Below the pieces are notes generated by a model. It was not told the origin of the DNA, did not search any database, and saw nothing but the letters and a program-made list of their open reading frames with translations. Of a stretch of DNA of 64,000 bases, positions 18,401-28,090 are shown in pieces; the first letter of the stretch is position 1; each line of letters opens with the position of its first letter. The DNA is from Cerrena zonata (Eukaryota > Basidiomycota > Agaricomycetes > Polyporales > Cerrenaceae). The position numbers and the translations under genes are program-made. The DNA lies in NCBI GenBank assembly GCA_038087015.1, contig JASBNA010000086.1, positions 1 to 64,000 of the forward strand. Reading direction: 5' to 3'.

Positions 18401-21400
18401 CTAATTTACCTCCATTATTCAACATGACCCGGATCATATCAAGGACATGAAGGGTTGGCGTTTCTTTGTATTGTCCAACATAAGCATTCAAGTTTTTATG
18501 AAAAATATTTTTGAATGCAGAAGTCTTGTAGACAGATTTAATAGATTCTTCATCATTCTTGCTGAGCAAGTTTTGAAAGAACTCCAAAATGATTTCTTGA
18601 GAGTTAGAGTATTCAGAGTTTGTGCTTTCAATATCAAGAATTTTTGGGAAATGTTCCTGGCGCATTAAATAACAAGTTCTCAAAAAGTTTAATACATGTT
18701 CACTACTGGCCATTTGTATCCCAGGTGCTAAACGGAGAAAATTACCAATAAGAAGATCAATAAGGCACGCTAACCTTTTAATATCCAAAACATTTTCATT
18801 TTGTAGAATTGTAATTTGTCTATAGAGTAATTGCTTTGCGGCCTCATTGATTTTTTTACCAAATTCACCATTTGCCCTTTCTTCATCTGCTGGATTAAAC
18901 TCAACCCAATCACTAACATTATCTAAGGTATATTCTTGAGAAAGTTTTAAGAATTTGAGAATAATAACATGTCCCAATGATTTTCTTAATTGTGTGACAT
19001 TGGCTGAATGTGACTTCGAGAAGCCGCTATTATTATCAATTGTTTCAATGATAGACAAGTTACAAACAAGGAATGTGTCTATATTATCACTACTCACGTA
19101 GTAACTTTTATTGACGAATTCTGAGTAGTAATAGTTCATCAAATCAATTGTTCCTTCAAGAAATTCCTTTTCATTAAAAATAAAGTTCGAGACGGTAACG
19201 AACTCATTCAAATGCTTGAATATACGTGGAAGTATAATGTCCAAGACGAGAGTTTTGGTAAATTCACTTAAGCCTGAGATAGTTTTGAAAAGGTCCTTTA
19301 TATTCAATAATTTTGAAACGAAGATATTAGAAATAACGTTAATAAGTCTATCATAACAATTTTGAAAACTGTGTAAGAGGTCCGAGGAAGCCCAAGTCAA
19401 AGACAATCTTAGATGACCAATTAGTTCAAAGATGCCTTCTAACCAATCTTTTCTGCTATAGCAAGTCTGCAAGCTTTTAAATTTATCAAAACCGAGTTGT
19501 ATTGCTTCTGCGTATTGACTGATTAAGTGTAATGCATTCAAGGATAGCTCTAAATTTTCGTCTGTCTCTTGTTGCAGCCTAATCTTGAGCGGTGAGCTAG
19601 GAGCACTCAAAACTTTACCATGATTCAAACCGAGTGTGTACATACTATTCAACACCAAGTTATTTAAAAGTAGTAAAAAGTCTGGCATAATCACTTGGTT
19701 TAGTGATGATGAATATGATTCGTTTGTTATAACAGAAATAAGTGTCAACTCAGAGCTGTCAAAGTTCAAGGAATCGATACCAAAACTGGTCAAAAAAATT
19801 ACAGCTAATATTTGATCGTCATGCCACCAGTCTTTCAAAAAACGAGTTAGAATATCCAATCCGTGGTTAGCTTGAAAAAATCGTTTTATTATATGAGTTC
19901 CTAAAATCTTTAATAGTTTAGTAAGTAAGGTCAAACCACAATTCACCACATCTTTTGAATTGAATTTAAAATGATCTGAGTTTGGTTCTGACTTGTAGTT
20001 AAACAAAAGCAAGATCCAATGAATCGTAATAGATCTGGAAAACTTTTTCAAGACTTTTATAGATGAGTTAGGGTCACAAAGCACATCAGTTAAAGACTTC
20101 AAAGTGATGATTCCGAATTGAGCTGATAAATCATACGAGCTATGATATAACGAGTATATTATGAAGAGCGAAATTGACCTTATCGACTCTACCGAAGTAT
20201 CAGATCTAATAAAGCAGTTTAGGGTTAAACTTAATTGATCAATTAGATCATCCGTCAATTTGTTATCATTCAACGCTGGTAACTTTAAAAATTGGATTAA
20301 CTTTTTCAAAACTTTCATCCTATTTAGCTCCAGAGTATTGAACATATTGAACCTACTTGCAACGGATAGGACTTGGAAGTGGTAAAGTAAAAATTTGAAA
20401 CTGTCAGAGCCCAAGTATAATTTCAAGTTCAAAACCAAAAATCGGTATGCAATTGGGTTCACGATAATCGACTCGTGAGGATCGATGAAGTCATACCCAA
20501 CATGGTCTAGAATAAGCCTGAGTAAGTTATTACATTCAATAAGTGATTGTCCACTGTCTGAATTGGTGTTCAAAGACGATGACGAAGAGCATTTATCCGG
20601 AAGTAGCTCTTCGATAAGGTTAAGGGTAAGTGATTTATTAACATTTTCTTTGTAGTATGTGAATAACACCAGGAGCAATCCGTATCCATTAAGATTTTCA
20701 AATTCTTTTGCAATCCTCCAGTTGTTTTGTAGTATGGTGAATAGTAAATTCAAAGCTATATAGAGTATTGAATCATTGAGTCCTTTGACATTAAGCTCAT
20801 TTTGAGTAGCGGATTCAATCAATTTCAATAACAATGATGGACCACCAATGCTATACAAGGCACCGTGAATGGGTTTTGCACGATGATATAAGGCTTTTGG
20901 GGATTGTGGAGTTTCTAGAGTACTTGTAAACAGACAGTCATGAATATCAAAAACAATATTTGATTGCTTTATCAAACTTCGAGAAAGATAGTCTGTAATG
21001 ATTCTTCGGTCAACGATATTACTATTTGCTCTTTGAGAAGAATCCGAGGAAGTGGCATTATTATTTGCAGCCAGACGAGCCGAAGATTCAGATAGTATGC
21101 TCGAGTTAGAGGAAATTGCTTGAAGTTTTCTCAAGTGGCGTTTAGTTTGGTCTGATTGGAAATTGTTCATAAACACAAAGTTTTCAGAAGATGCAGAAGT
21201 GTTATAATCATTTAAGCGACTATTGATACTAGAATTTTTATTGCCATTTTTATTTTTGAAGCTGCCACCATTTTTAAGTTCATGAATTTTGAAGGCAAGG
21301 TTTGTTAATTTTTTTGGACTTAAATGGTTAAGTTGGTTTGACAAGTTATGAGTGTTGAAATCTTTAAAATCCCAATCATATTCTAGACCCAAATTGAATA

Positions 21401-22661
21401 TGAAATAAACCCATTCGTAAGTTAGAGCGGTATTTAGGACAGTCAAGTTTCTAATTAATAACTCATCGTGGCTTATGAATGTTGGGTTTTCCTTATTTTG
21501 ACCAACGTAAACTTTATTCCAAGTATTTAAGACTTTATAAAGTTCTGGACAAGGTATTGATTCACTATATTCACCATCAATATAAAGATTCAAATTTCTG
21601 TAAGTATCATAAGTTAAAGCAAAATGAACATAGCCTTGATTATTTGAAGCAGAGTATGCTTGATCCAGTATTATTTGATTAAAAGTGTATTGCATGCGAG
21701 ATCCATTTGATTGATCGATTATTTCAATCATAAATTGGCTATTATTAATCAATTGAACCTTTAGGATTGACGAAGAGCTACTTGAAGAATTTGCAAGCAG
21801 AAATAAGGTGGTTGACGGGATGTCACCATATTCATCGGTGGTTTGTGTATTATCTTGTAAATAGTCTGAATTCGAGGTATTCAATTTAAACCAAGATTGT
21901 AAAGTTAAACATTCCAGTGAAGTAATATCACTTGAAAAGGGAATTGAAATTGACGATGATTGGAAATCATTGAATAGGAAGAAGTCAAAGTGACTTGAGT
22001 AACTTGAATGAATTTGGTTTAAAAGCTCTAGGATGACTAGTTTTAAATTTGAATTTGTTTGGGGATCAAATATATTTTGAATTAATTTTTTGTAACATTT
22101 GATATCACAACCTAATTCCAAAAAGTTGATAATGAGACGCATATGTTGGTTTATGGCCAGAGGTTTGTTATAATCGAGCCAGCCAAAGGAGTTCAGTGGT
22201 TTTGATGCAATTGAAATCAAATTACTTATTAAGATTTCGTGGACATTTGTTCTAAATAGTTGAATCTTAGTAGTATAACAGGTCGATATAGCACGAAGAA
22301 ATAATTCAAACAAAATAATTTTTAAATCATGGTATAATTCATCATCGAGGTTATTAAATTTAGATAAAAAATCAAGAATCGAGTGCTTATTCAAAGCCGA
22401 ATCATCATTAAAAATCCCTCCGTTTCCTGGTGAAGCAAGAATCAATTCATCAATTACAGAACTCAATTCAGCGGAATCCCCAATACTATCGGTAAGTTCT
22501 GATTTCCAATCAACGAGCAACTCTTTATTAATGGTCAAATTTGATGAAAGTAAGTCACAGACTAAGTATATAATACTAGTATCATCAACCGATGCATCCT
22601 GATTTTGGAAACTTTCATCATTTGAGATCCGATGATCATCGATTCCCTTCGGAGATCCCAT
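15465..22661 (-). CDS. BPH1: BEACH-domain protein Bph1
   Basis: This is an uninterrupted 2398-residue protein starting at the ATG at 22661; the seven residues upstream in frame have no ATG. The N-terminal 1500 residues are helical repeats with an early ConA-like lectin region (YVHFALTYDTYRNLNLYIDGEY). A PH-like domain follows, then a BEACH domain with NFYYLMIINTFAGRTFNDL, YPVFPWVIADYTSEELDF, PPFHYGTHYSS and LWIDLIFGFKQNG. WD40 repeats close the C-terminus (GHIAPIKTLKFSKTF, VDTDGVVIIWDL). It is the homologue of human LYST/NBEA proteins and acts in protein sorting and cell wall integrity. In S. cerevisiae BPH1 (YCR032W) adjoins RPS14A. The absence of any frame break over 7.2 kb contrasts with several other genes in the window. 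Confidence 0.96.
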   Translation of the reverse strand: MGSPKGIDDHRISNDESFQNQDASVDDTSIIYLVCDLLSSNLTINKELLVDWKSELTDSIGDSAELSSVIDELILASPGNGGIFNDDSALNKHSILDFLSKFNNLDDELYHDLKIILFELFLRAISTCYTTKIQLFRTNVHEILISNLISIASKPLNSFGWLDYNKPLAINQHMRLIINFLELGCDIKCYKKLIQNIFDPQTNSNLKLVILELLNQIHSSYSSHFDFFLFNDFQSSSISIPFSSDITSLECLTLQSWFKLNTSNSDYLQDNTQTTDEYGDIPSTTLFLLANSSSSSSSILKVQLINNSQFMIEIIDQSNGSRMQYTFNQIILDQAYSASNNQGYVHFALTYDTYRNLNLYIDGEYSESIPCPELYKVLNTWNKVYVGQNKENPTFISHDELLIRNLTVLNTALTYEWVYFIFNLGLEYDWDFKDFNTHNLSNQLNHLSPKKLTNLAFKIHELKNGGSFKNKNGNKNSSINSRLNDYNTSASSENFVFMNNFQSDQTKRHLRKLQAISSNSSILSESSARLAANNNATSSDSSQRANSNIVDRRIITDYLSRSLIKQSNIVFDIHDCLFTSTLETPQSPKALYHRAKPIHGALYSIGGPSLLLKLIESATQNELNVKGLNDSILYIALNLLFTILQNNWRIAKEFENLNGYGLLLVLFTYYKENVNKSLTLNLIEELLPDKCSSSSSLNTNSDSGQSLIECNNLLRLILDHVGYDFIDPHESIIVNPIAYRFLVLNLKLYLGSDSFKFLLYHFQVLSVASRFNMFNTLELNRMKVLKKLIQFLKLPALNDNKLTDDLIDQLSLTLNCFIRSDTSVESIRSISLFIIYSLYHSSYDLSAQFGIITLKSLTDVLCDPNSSIKVLKKFSRSITIHWILLLFNYKSEPNSDHFKFNSKDVVNCGLTLLTKLLKILGTHIIKRFFQANHGLDILTRFLKDWWHDDQILAVIFLTSFGIDSLNFDSSELTLISVITNESYSSSLNQVIMPDFLLLLNNLVLNSMYTLGLNHGKVLSAPSSPLKIRLQQETDENLELSLNALHLISQYAEAIQLGFDKFKSLQTCYSRKDWLEGIFELIGHLRLSLTWASSDLLHSFQNCYDRLINVISNIFVSKLLNIKDLFKTISGLSEFTKTLVLDIILPRIFKHLNEFVTVSNFIFNEKEFLEGTIDLMNYYYSEFVNKSYYVSSDNIDTFLVCNLSIIETIDNNSGFSKSHSANVTQLRKSLGHVIILKFLKLSQEYTLDNVSDWVEFNPADEERANGEFGKKINEAAKQLLYRQITILQNENVLDIKRLACLIDLLIGNFLRLAPGIQMASSEHVLNFLRTCYLMRQEHFPKILDIESTNSEYSNSQEIILEFFQNLLSKNDEESIKSVYKTSAFKNIFHKNLNAYVGQYKETPTLHVLDMIRVMLNNGGKLGQMDSIYIKSFEKNCEQLKVLIISGELVKFNRAIQDQQENIQFFVSNYNYLKSDINRLISPEDRVKVQYVLDYIENVDRMRRRLIVEDQLSDSEKLSYNIEIPIKKIEHITTDFDTFDDILANSGIDTLNLSSDDDTTENDDGYEVLDMNDESDSTSTTYEDKNRKVIRSLYMGDQIIALWNVSQINGLVPIESLIILGSGYLYLIENYFHCADGNVIDAKDAPAESRDPYLQLINSQSSNYLKNDDKVHRNKSWGIEKLSCISKRQFLLRDIAVEMFFNDGASILITCLSNRERDSIYAKLAPYATGKGLDHDLAQSLQLSSPAAANTPPSSSSASFLTSKIASAFAATPSSAYLEATKKWKMGEMSNFYYLMIINTFAGRTFNDLTQYPVFPWVIADYTSEELDFSDPRTFRDLSKPMGGQTRDRAYQFQERYEALDSLQDHEAPPFHYGTHYSSAMIVTSFLIRLKPYVQSYLLLQGGKFDHADRLFNSIERAWSSASKDNTTDVRELTPEFFYLPEFLVNSNNFEFGTLQNGQASNDVVLPPWAKGDPKIFIAKNREALESPYVSANLNLWIDLIFGFKQNGPEAVKALNVFHHLSYNGAINLDNINDDVEKRAIIGMINNFGQTPMKVFHKPHPSREILNVPNYYLSLINLNRRPTLTFESKLKLPIEKIEKSSKTRKWVGRPACITSEDDLLIRKSNDRGSLIINTTSFLNVHLSDITCILQTGHKLFLTGSADGIIQVWKCNTKPVLSLQFQCVMRGHIAPIKTLKFSKTFKVCISVDTDGVVIIWDLTRFKFIRKIKPPVHTEHARVLVSISNDTGNIVTIHSTRYSNVLTIYTINGEVILDKKLKPGFVTCVTFGSINDSQVNSGARLTTNNHAYWSHDIVALAFGSPHRSIDISEIVPVTDSSEPAKGQSWLLQSSNTIHLDKSDYGIMGSITALELFKETEIDTEDKICRGHLKLILGDSTGRVYIW

Positions 22662-23359
22662 TTCGACAAGCCTCACCACCAATTACACTCACTTGGTTCA
22701 ATCTTTCAAGGTTTTACCTTATTAAACGACGCTATTTGGTTTGTCCGAAACACGGGGTAGTTGGTGTTAGTCGATATTTGCAAAAGGTATGCAAGGAGTA
22801 AATTCGTAGGTTGCACGACACAAAAAAAAGCAGTTGGAATTGCACTTGTATCTTGACTGAAGTAAGAGCTTGGAACTTTCGTTTGTGGATTCTGTTTCTT
22901 CTTAGTATCCCTAGATCAATTGGTGATTAAGTGTGATGATGCTGTCCTTTCAACTCGGTTACGATTATGGGACTTTTTTTTTTGTCGATAAGCGCCAGTA
23001 CTCGGGTGTACGGGTGTAAATCCATTTCCGGGAGTTGCAGTCACGTGCGAGGCCCTCGAATATCGAAACCCTACTGGTACGAAGCCATTGCTAGATCTAG
23101 AGCAAGAGTTGACGGCTGGGAGGTAAAAATGGATGGTGCAAGTAGCTGGAGGACCAGAAGGTATACGGTGACCTATGTTGGAGGTGCCAAAGAAGCTAAT
23201 TTTGCTTGGTTTGCTTCGTTACAGGTACTTGAAGCGTTCAAACTGGGCCCAATTCCAATACGAAAGGTAACCCTGGCATTCCAGTTGGTAAATCCAGTTA
23301 TACCAATCCAACTGTGTCGTCTGCTGTACCTGTACAGCTGTACCTATCCAGTTGTACCA

Positions 23360-23429
23360 TCAGCTGAACAATTTCAGCTGAACAATTACAGCTGAAGAAT
23401 TACTGTTGAACAAATACAGTTGAACAGAT
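23360..23429. repeat. 14-bp tandem repeat, five degenerate copies
   Basis: Units start at 23360, 23374, 23388, 23402 and 23416. The first two are identical (TCAGCTGAACAATT), and later ones diverge to ACAGCTGAAGAATT and ACAGTTGAACAGAT. Each unit carries a CANNTG-like core or a close variant. It lies about 510 bases upstream of UBP12. Confidence 0.9.
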
Positions 23430-23513
23430 TCCCAGCGGTCCACCATTCCCACCCTGTCGACCGATTAGTCGACCACAGCCAGCAGCCAACATGACATACA
23501 CCCATACAACCAT

Positions 23514-23541
23514 ACAACTACACCGGGCACGGTGTAGTTGT
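23514..23541. repeat. Perfect 12-bp inverted repeat with 4-base loop
   Basis: ACAACTACACCG, loop GGCA, then CGGTGTAGTTGT. Two further perfect inverted repeats follow: GCCATTTT/AAAATGGC at 23573-23602 and CAAAAATACG/CGTATTTTTG at 23641-23666. Confidence 0.9.
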
Positions 23542-23940
23542 CTTTATTTGCAACTCAATCCCTTTTTAAGCTGCCATTTTTTGCGCGGTGGTGTAAAATG
23601 GCAAACTTTCGACAAAAAAACTCATTGATTCATTCCTTCACAAAAATACGAACTGGCGTATTTTTGCTTCTCTAGTGACAATTCCAGCGGCTAGTACAGT
23701 TTCTTTGAATAGAACATCCGGGTTTCAATACTAGCAATACTAGATCAGAGGGCCGGCGACTTAGAGAAGCTGGTTACTGAAGTACTTACTTTGTTATAGA
23801 ATCGACAATCTTAGTCTTTTTTTTTGATAGTTTCAACCTGAAATTGGTAGATCGTTTGAATCATCTCTGTTGAGATCGTTGGACGTGTTAGAAGATAGGG
23901 TTAACAGGGTAATTGGCTGCTTACTGCTTTTATTATAGAC

Positions 23941-26900
23941 ATGTCTGAAGACAATAGTATTTCTTCCGTCAATGGATCATCGAACGACGTTTGTACAAAT
24001 GATGATAGAACTGACTCAACCCAATCGTTAAATAAACATCTTGAAGACTTGCCGACTCAGCTATCAGGTACTGCTGCCGCGGAAGACTTGGAAGAAAAGC
24101 GTCAGACGGTCAGGAACCTTCTTGATGTACCTGCTCAAGAAGGAGATGTATGGCATCTTGTATCTAGTGAGTATCTAAATGAGTTTTTCAATCAATCGGT
24201 TTCATCTTTCAGCGAGTTGAAACAGGGGTTGGGTCCTGTTGATTGCACTTGTATTGTCGACCAATACGGCAATTTATATCCCGAGGACGATGAACCAATA
24301 GGTACTTACAACATTCCACCAGCTTGTTTCCATCAATTGACAGAATGGTTTGGCATTAAAGGCCAACCCGTATCTAGATGTCTTATAATTAACTTGGAAA
24401 CTGGTGCTAAAGAAGTTGAAAGGTATCCACCGCACTTTGTTGTTCATACTTTATCCAAAACTAATTCATCAAGAAATTATCAATATCATTCATCTATTCA
24501 TAATTCACCTTCTGGGTTCTCCTTATCACAAACGAGAACCTTTGGTGACTTGATTGAATCCACTAAGCTCCATTTATCGAAAAATTTATCTAAATCATCC
24601 AAATTTCGTATTTGGTTCATTGAAGCAGCAAATATAGAAGAATTCCCAAACCTGGTTAGTATCTCCACTTTAATTCATGATATACCTAAAAAATCTTTAG
24701 TTTGTCCTAATATTTTCCATTCTACAATGAAAAGCCAAGGTATAGGAACAGCACGAATTCATATACTAGTTGAATGTTTAGATAAACCTTCCCATAAATA
24801 TCCTATTGATACCTTTCTCAATAATTTTAATTTCGATAAACTTGATTTAAATTCTACTTTATCTTTAGGTGGTAATTTGGGGTTGGCAAATTTAGGAAAT
24901 ACTTGTTATATGAATTCGGCTTTACAGTGTCTTCTTCATGTTCCAGAAATTAATTTTTATTTTTTTTTCAATCTATTTGAGCTAGAATTAAATGAATCTA
25001 ATCCCTTGGGTAATAAAGGAGATGTTGCCATTACTTTTGGCTCTTTATTGCATAAACTCTTTGATAATTCAAATACCTCTCAATCCTATGTTTCTCCTCG
25101 TGATTTTAAACATACTATCGGTCGTTATTCCTCTTTATTTCAAGGTTATCAACAACAAGATTCTCAAGAGTTTTTAAGCTGGCTATTAGATGCTCTTCAT
25201 GAAGATTTAAATCGTATATATAATAAACCTTATTGTGAAAAACCGGAATTGAAAGATGAAGATATTAATAATTCAAATGCTATACTAGAATTAGCAAGAA
25301 CTTGTTGGGACCAACATAAAAAAAGAAATGATTCAATCATCGTTGACTTATTCACTGGTATGTATCAATCAACCCTTGTCTGTCCTGAATGCTCTAAAAC
25401 TTCCATCACTTTTGATCCATTCAATGATTTAACTTTACCATTACCAATTAATAAAAAATGGTATCATACTTTCACCGTGGTTAATTTAACCCAAAGTGAA
25501 TCGAACCCCATTGTTAAATTAGAAGTTGAATTAAATAAAACTTCCAACTATGATGAATTGATGAAATACATATCAAATTTCTTAAAAGTTCCTCCTCATT
25601 TTTTGTTTCTTTTCGAAATTTTTAGAGGTTCTTTTTACAAAGATTTTCAAGAAAATTATGATCGTTTGAAATTTTTCCCAATGAGTGAAATCATAGGTAC
25701 CGCTGATGACTTTTTGATATATGTCATTCCTCATGATCCTCAAAACGATATTATCGTACCAGTTCTTAATACAGTTCCTGACGATTCAACCTATAACATG
25801 ACAGAACCATTTGGTTTACCTTTATTCATTGTTTTAGATAAAAAATTCGAGGTTAACAGTTTTGGGAAAATTAGATCCAAACTTGAACAGGTTGTTAAAA
25901 TCTTATCGAAGGCAAATATTGAAGAACAATATAATGAATTAAAGTCATCTCCGAATGAAAATACGAAATACTTTAGTAGTAAGGATTTCCCATTGATCAC
26001 TAAAAAGGGAAGCTCCGAAGATGATATAGTAATGGTTGGCTCTGACGTTGGTAAAAGCCCGACTAAAGAAACACAAGATTCTATCCAATCGGATCAATTA
26101 GACACCGATCCTGACTATGATGAAGGATATGATTCAGACATCTCGCTCGCTAATCCCAATGTTGGAGGTAATTTTGGTTTCGAAATTAAGTATCATTATG
26201 AAAATCATCAATCATATCGTCCTCGTGGTTATAATCGCTTTAACTCTTATTCCAGTTCAGATTCTTCAGATAATAATGATCGTCCTTTGAATATTCCTCA
26301 CTCAAGGCCGCTGTTTAGATCTTTACCTTCTTTGGCAGTACAACTTCCTGAATTAAAACGTAATTATTATCATTATCCTGATTATTCTGCTCAATTGGAT
26401 CGTGAAATACAGGATATTGCTGATGAAGTAAATGAGAATTTGACTGATGAAAATCAAGATGATTCCAATAAAAAAAGCTTGCAAAGTGCTGACTCGAATG
26501 ATAAGAAAAATACTGAAGATTTCGTTTTAGTTGACAAAAATACTGAACAACTGACCAATATGGATTCGCCATCTGTTCAAGCCCCTGAGGCGGCTTCTCA
26601 ACAGCTGCTGGATGAAGACACTGAAAGTGAAAGTAACCTTGGTACATTATTTGATTCTGTGCATGCATTGGCTCCCCCAACTGCTTACTCTGAGTCCGGA
26701 AGAGATTCAATTCAAGATTCACCAGGTGAAGAGGAATCCAAAATTGATAATCATCCAGTGTTGGTTGATAAAAATGTCACACTTATTTGCGAGTGGAACC
26801 CTGAGATTTACTCTAAGTTTTTCAAAGAACCTGAACTTCAAAATTGGATCGATTTGGAGAACCTTCCAAATCCTGAATTAGAAGCAAACAAAGCTAAGTT

Positions 26901-27984
26901 GGCTAGGCAACAGAAGTCAACCATATCATTATATGACTGTTTGAGTAGCTTTAGCACTCCTGAAGTCTTGGGTGATCAAGATTTATGGTATTGTCCACGC
27001 TGTAAGGATCATAGACAAGCTACTAAAACAATTCAAATTTGGTCAACTGGTGATTTACTAACAATTCATTTGAAAAGATTTCAAAGCGCGAGATCTTTCA
27101 GTGATAAAATTGATATAACTGTCGATTTTCCAATCGAAGGCTTAGATATTTCTCCTTATGTTGCATCGAGAAAACTCGAAGAAGAATCAGAGACTATTGA
27201 TGGTGATGTACCATTTCAAATTCAAAAGAATGATTTGGTCTATGACTTAATTGCAGTAGATAACCACTACGGTGGTTTAGGAGGAGGCCATTATACTGCC
27301 TCCGTTAAGAATTTCAGAGATGGCAAATGGTATTATTATAACGATGGTAGAGTAACTCCAATTAAAGACGCGAGGGAATGTGTTAGTGGTGCTGCTTACT
27401 TGTTATTTTATAGAAAGAGGACTGCCTCCAATTTAGTTGGTGGTGAAAGAGTTCAAACCTTAATAAATGAAGGCCGAATGAAATATGAACAAACGTTAAA
27501 AGATACGAACAACAAGTTAACCACAGTTAAGAACCAAGTGGAAGCATATTCCGAATTAGAAAGAGAAGAAATAAAGAAAGTTACCGAGCAGGAGGAACTT
27601 AAGAAAGAGGCAGAGGCAGAAGTCTCTGCTAAGGAATTGGAATCAAAGGATTCTGAGAGCCTGGATTTTTCATCAAATGTTAATCATCTCACCTCATCAA
27701 CATCTTCTACGTCTTCTTCAGCATCCACATCATCACCACCTAGTAAAACAGCTCCAGTGTCAACCAAGAAATCCAGGTCACCTGGAACTGATGACTTGAG
27801 TGCTAGTAGTGAGAACCAAGGAGATAGTTTTAATAAGCGTAAACAGCGTTTGATTTCCAAAGATGATAATGAGAATAAATCCATCCACATAAATGACCCC
27901 CCTCTGTCATCTCTAAGTTTACAGCCTACTTCAAATGTAGCCTCTCCTGATAGCAGCAGTTCAGATGAAGTCATATTAAACTGA
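23941..27984 (+). CDS. UBP12: Ubiquitin-specific protease Ubp12
   Basis: The 1347-residue protein has an N-terminal DUSP domain (about residues 55-165: DVWHLVSSEYLNEFFN). The USP catalytic domain follows, with the Cys box NLGNTCYMNSALQ (Cys322) and the His box GGLGGGHYTA (His1117). Between them lies a long acidic, Ser-rich insertion with a zinc-binding CxxC pair (LVCPECSK and WYCPRCKD). The C-terminus has a coiled, Glu/Lys-rich stretch and a Ser-rich tail. It removes ubiquitin from substrates in cytosol and nucleus; the relatives are human USP15/USP4/USP11. S. cerevisiae Ubp12 has 1254 residues. The gene is intact, and the ATG at 23941 is the first in frame. RRP43 is convergent downstream. 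Confidence 0.95.
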   Translation: MSEDNSISSVNGSSNDVCTNDDRTDSTQSLNKHLEDLPTQLSGTAAAEDLEEKRQTVRNLLDVPAQEGDVWHLVSSEYLNEFFNQSVSSFSELKQGLGPVDCTCIVDQYGNLYPEDDEPIGTYNIPPACFHQLTEWFGIKGQPVSRCLIINLETGAKEVERYPPHFVVHTLSKTNSSRNYQYHSSIHNSPSGFSLSQTRTFGDLIESTKLHLSKNLSKSSKFRIWFIEAANIEEFPNLVSISTLIHDIPKKSLVCPNIFHSTMKSQGIGTARIHILVECLDKPSHKYPIDTFLNNFNFDKLDLNSTLSLGGNLGLANLGNTCYMNSALQCLLHVPEINFYFFFNLFELELNESNPLGNKGDVAITFGSLLHKLFDNSNTSQSYVSPRDFKHTIGRYSSLFQGYQQQDSQEFLSWLLDALHEDLNRIYNKPYCEKPELKDEDINNSNAILELARTCWDQHKKRNDSIIVDLFTGMYQSTLVCPECSKTSITFDPFNDLTLPLPINKKWYHTFTVVNLTQSESNPIVKLEVELNKTSNYDELMKYISNFLKVPPHFLFLFEIFRGSFYKDFQENYDRLKFFPMSEIIGTADDFLIYVIPHDPQNDIIVPVLNTVPDDSTYNMTEPFGLPLFIVLDKKFEVNSFGKIRSKLEQVVKILSKANIEEQYNELKSSPNENTKYFSSKDFPLITKKGSSEDDIVMVGSDVGKSPTKETQDSIQSDQLDTDPDYDEGYDSDISLANPNVGGNFGFEIKYHYENHQSYRPRGYNRFNSYSSSDSSDNNDRPLNIPHSRPLFRSLPSLAVQLPELKRNYYHYPDYSAQLDREIQDIADEVNENLTDENQDDSNKKSLQSADSNDKKNTEDFVLVDKNTEQLTNMDSPSVQAPEAASQQLLDEDTESESNLGTLFDSVHALAPPTAYSESGRDSIQDSPGEEESKIDNHPVLVDKNVTLICEWNPEIYSKFFKEPELQNWIDLENLPNPELEANKAKLARQQKSTISLYDCLSSFSTPEVLGDQDLWYCPRCKDHRQATKTIQIWSTGDLLTIHLKRFQSARSFSDKIDITVDFPIEGLDISPYVASRKLEEESETIDGDVPFQIQKNDLVYDLIAVDNHYGGLGGGHYTASVKNFRDGKWYYYNDGRVTPIKDARECVSGAAYLLFYRKRTASNLVGGERVQTLINEGRMKYEQTLKDTNNKLTTVKNQVEAYSELEREEIKKVTEQEELKKEAEAEVSAKELESKDSESLDFSSNVNHLTSSTSSTSSSASTSSPPSKTAPVSTKKSRSPGTDDLSASSENQGDSFNKRKQRLISKDDNENKSIHINDPPLSSLSLQPTSNVASPDSSSSDEVILN

Positions 27985-28090
27985 ATTTAATTGAATACAA
28001 TAAATATCACGTATAGTTTTTCTTTATTTCTAATTATACATAAATTTCATATACAAAAGGTAACTATTGTTTCCATTTATTTTTCTATTT

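Larger units (their letters stand above)
22662..23940. promoter_or_regulatory. Divergent BPH1 / UBP12 intergenic region, rich in repeats and palindromes
   Basis: This 1279-base gap separates two divergent genes and carries no convincing ORF. It contains two Rap1-type sites (23006-23017 and 23498-23508), TCACGTG at 23041-23047, a five-copy 14-bp array, two GTCGAC palindromes six bases apart (about 23456-23473), three perfect inverted repeats between 23514 and 23666, and a near-match to the I-SceI site at 23896-23913. Roles are not known. Confidence 0.6.

Noticed and set aside
22662..22682. BPH1 start seven codons upstream at TTG
   Set aside because: Not an ATG; the first in-frame ATG is at 22661.
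22967..23395. Forward open frame of 142 codons between BPH1 and UBP12
   Set aside because: No recognisable protein, runs into the tandem repeat, composition unlike coding DNA; the region is better read as promoter.
23360..23429. CRISPR-like array
   Set aside because: Units are directly tandem without spacers and the genome is eukaryotic; the same holds for the arrays at 39409 and 63225.
23880..23940. Mitochondrial 21S rRNA fragment inserted in the nucleus
   Set aside because: Only the 18-base core resembles the I-SceI target; the sequence on both sides does not continue as rRNA.
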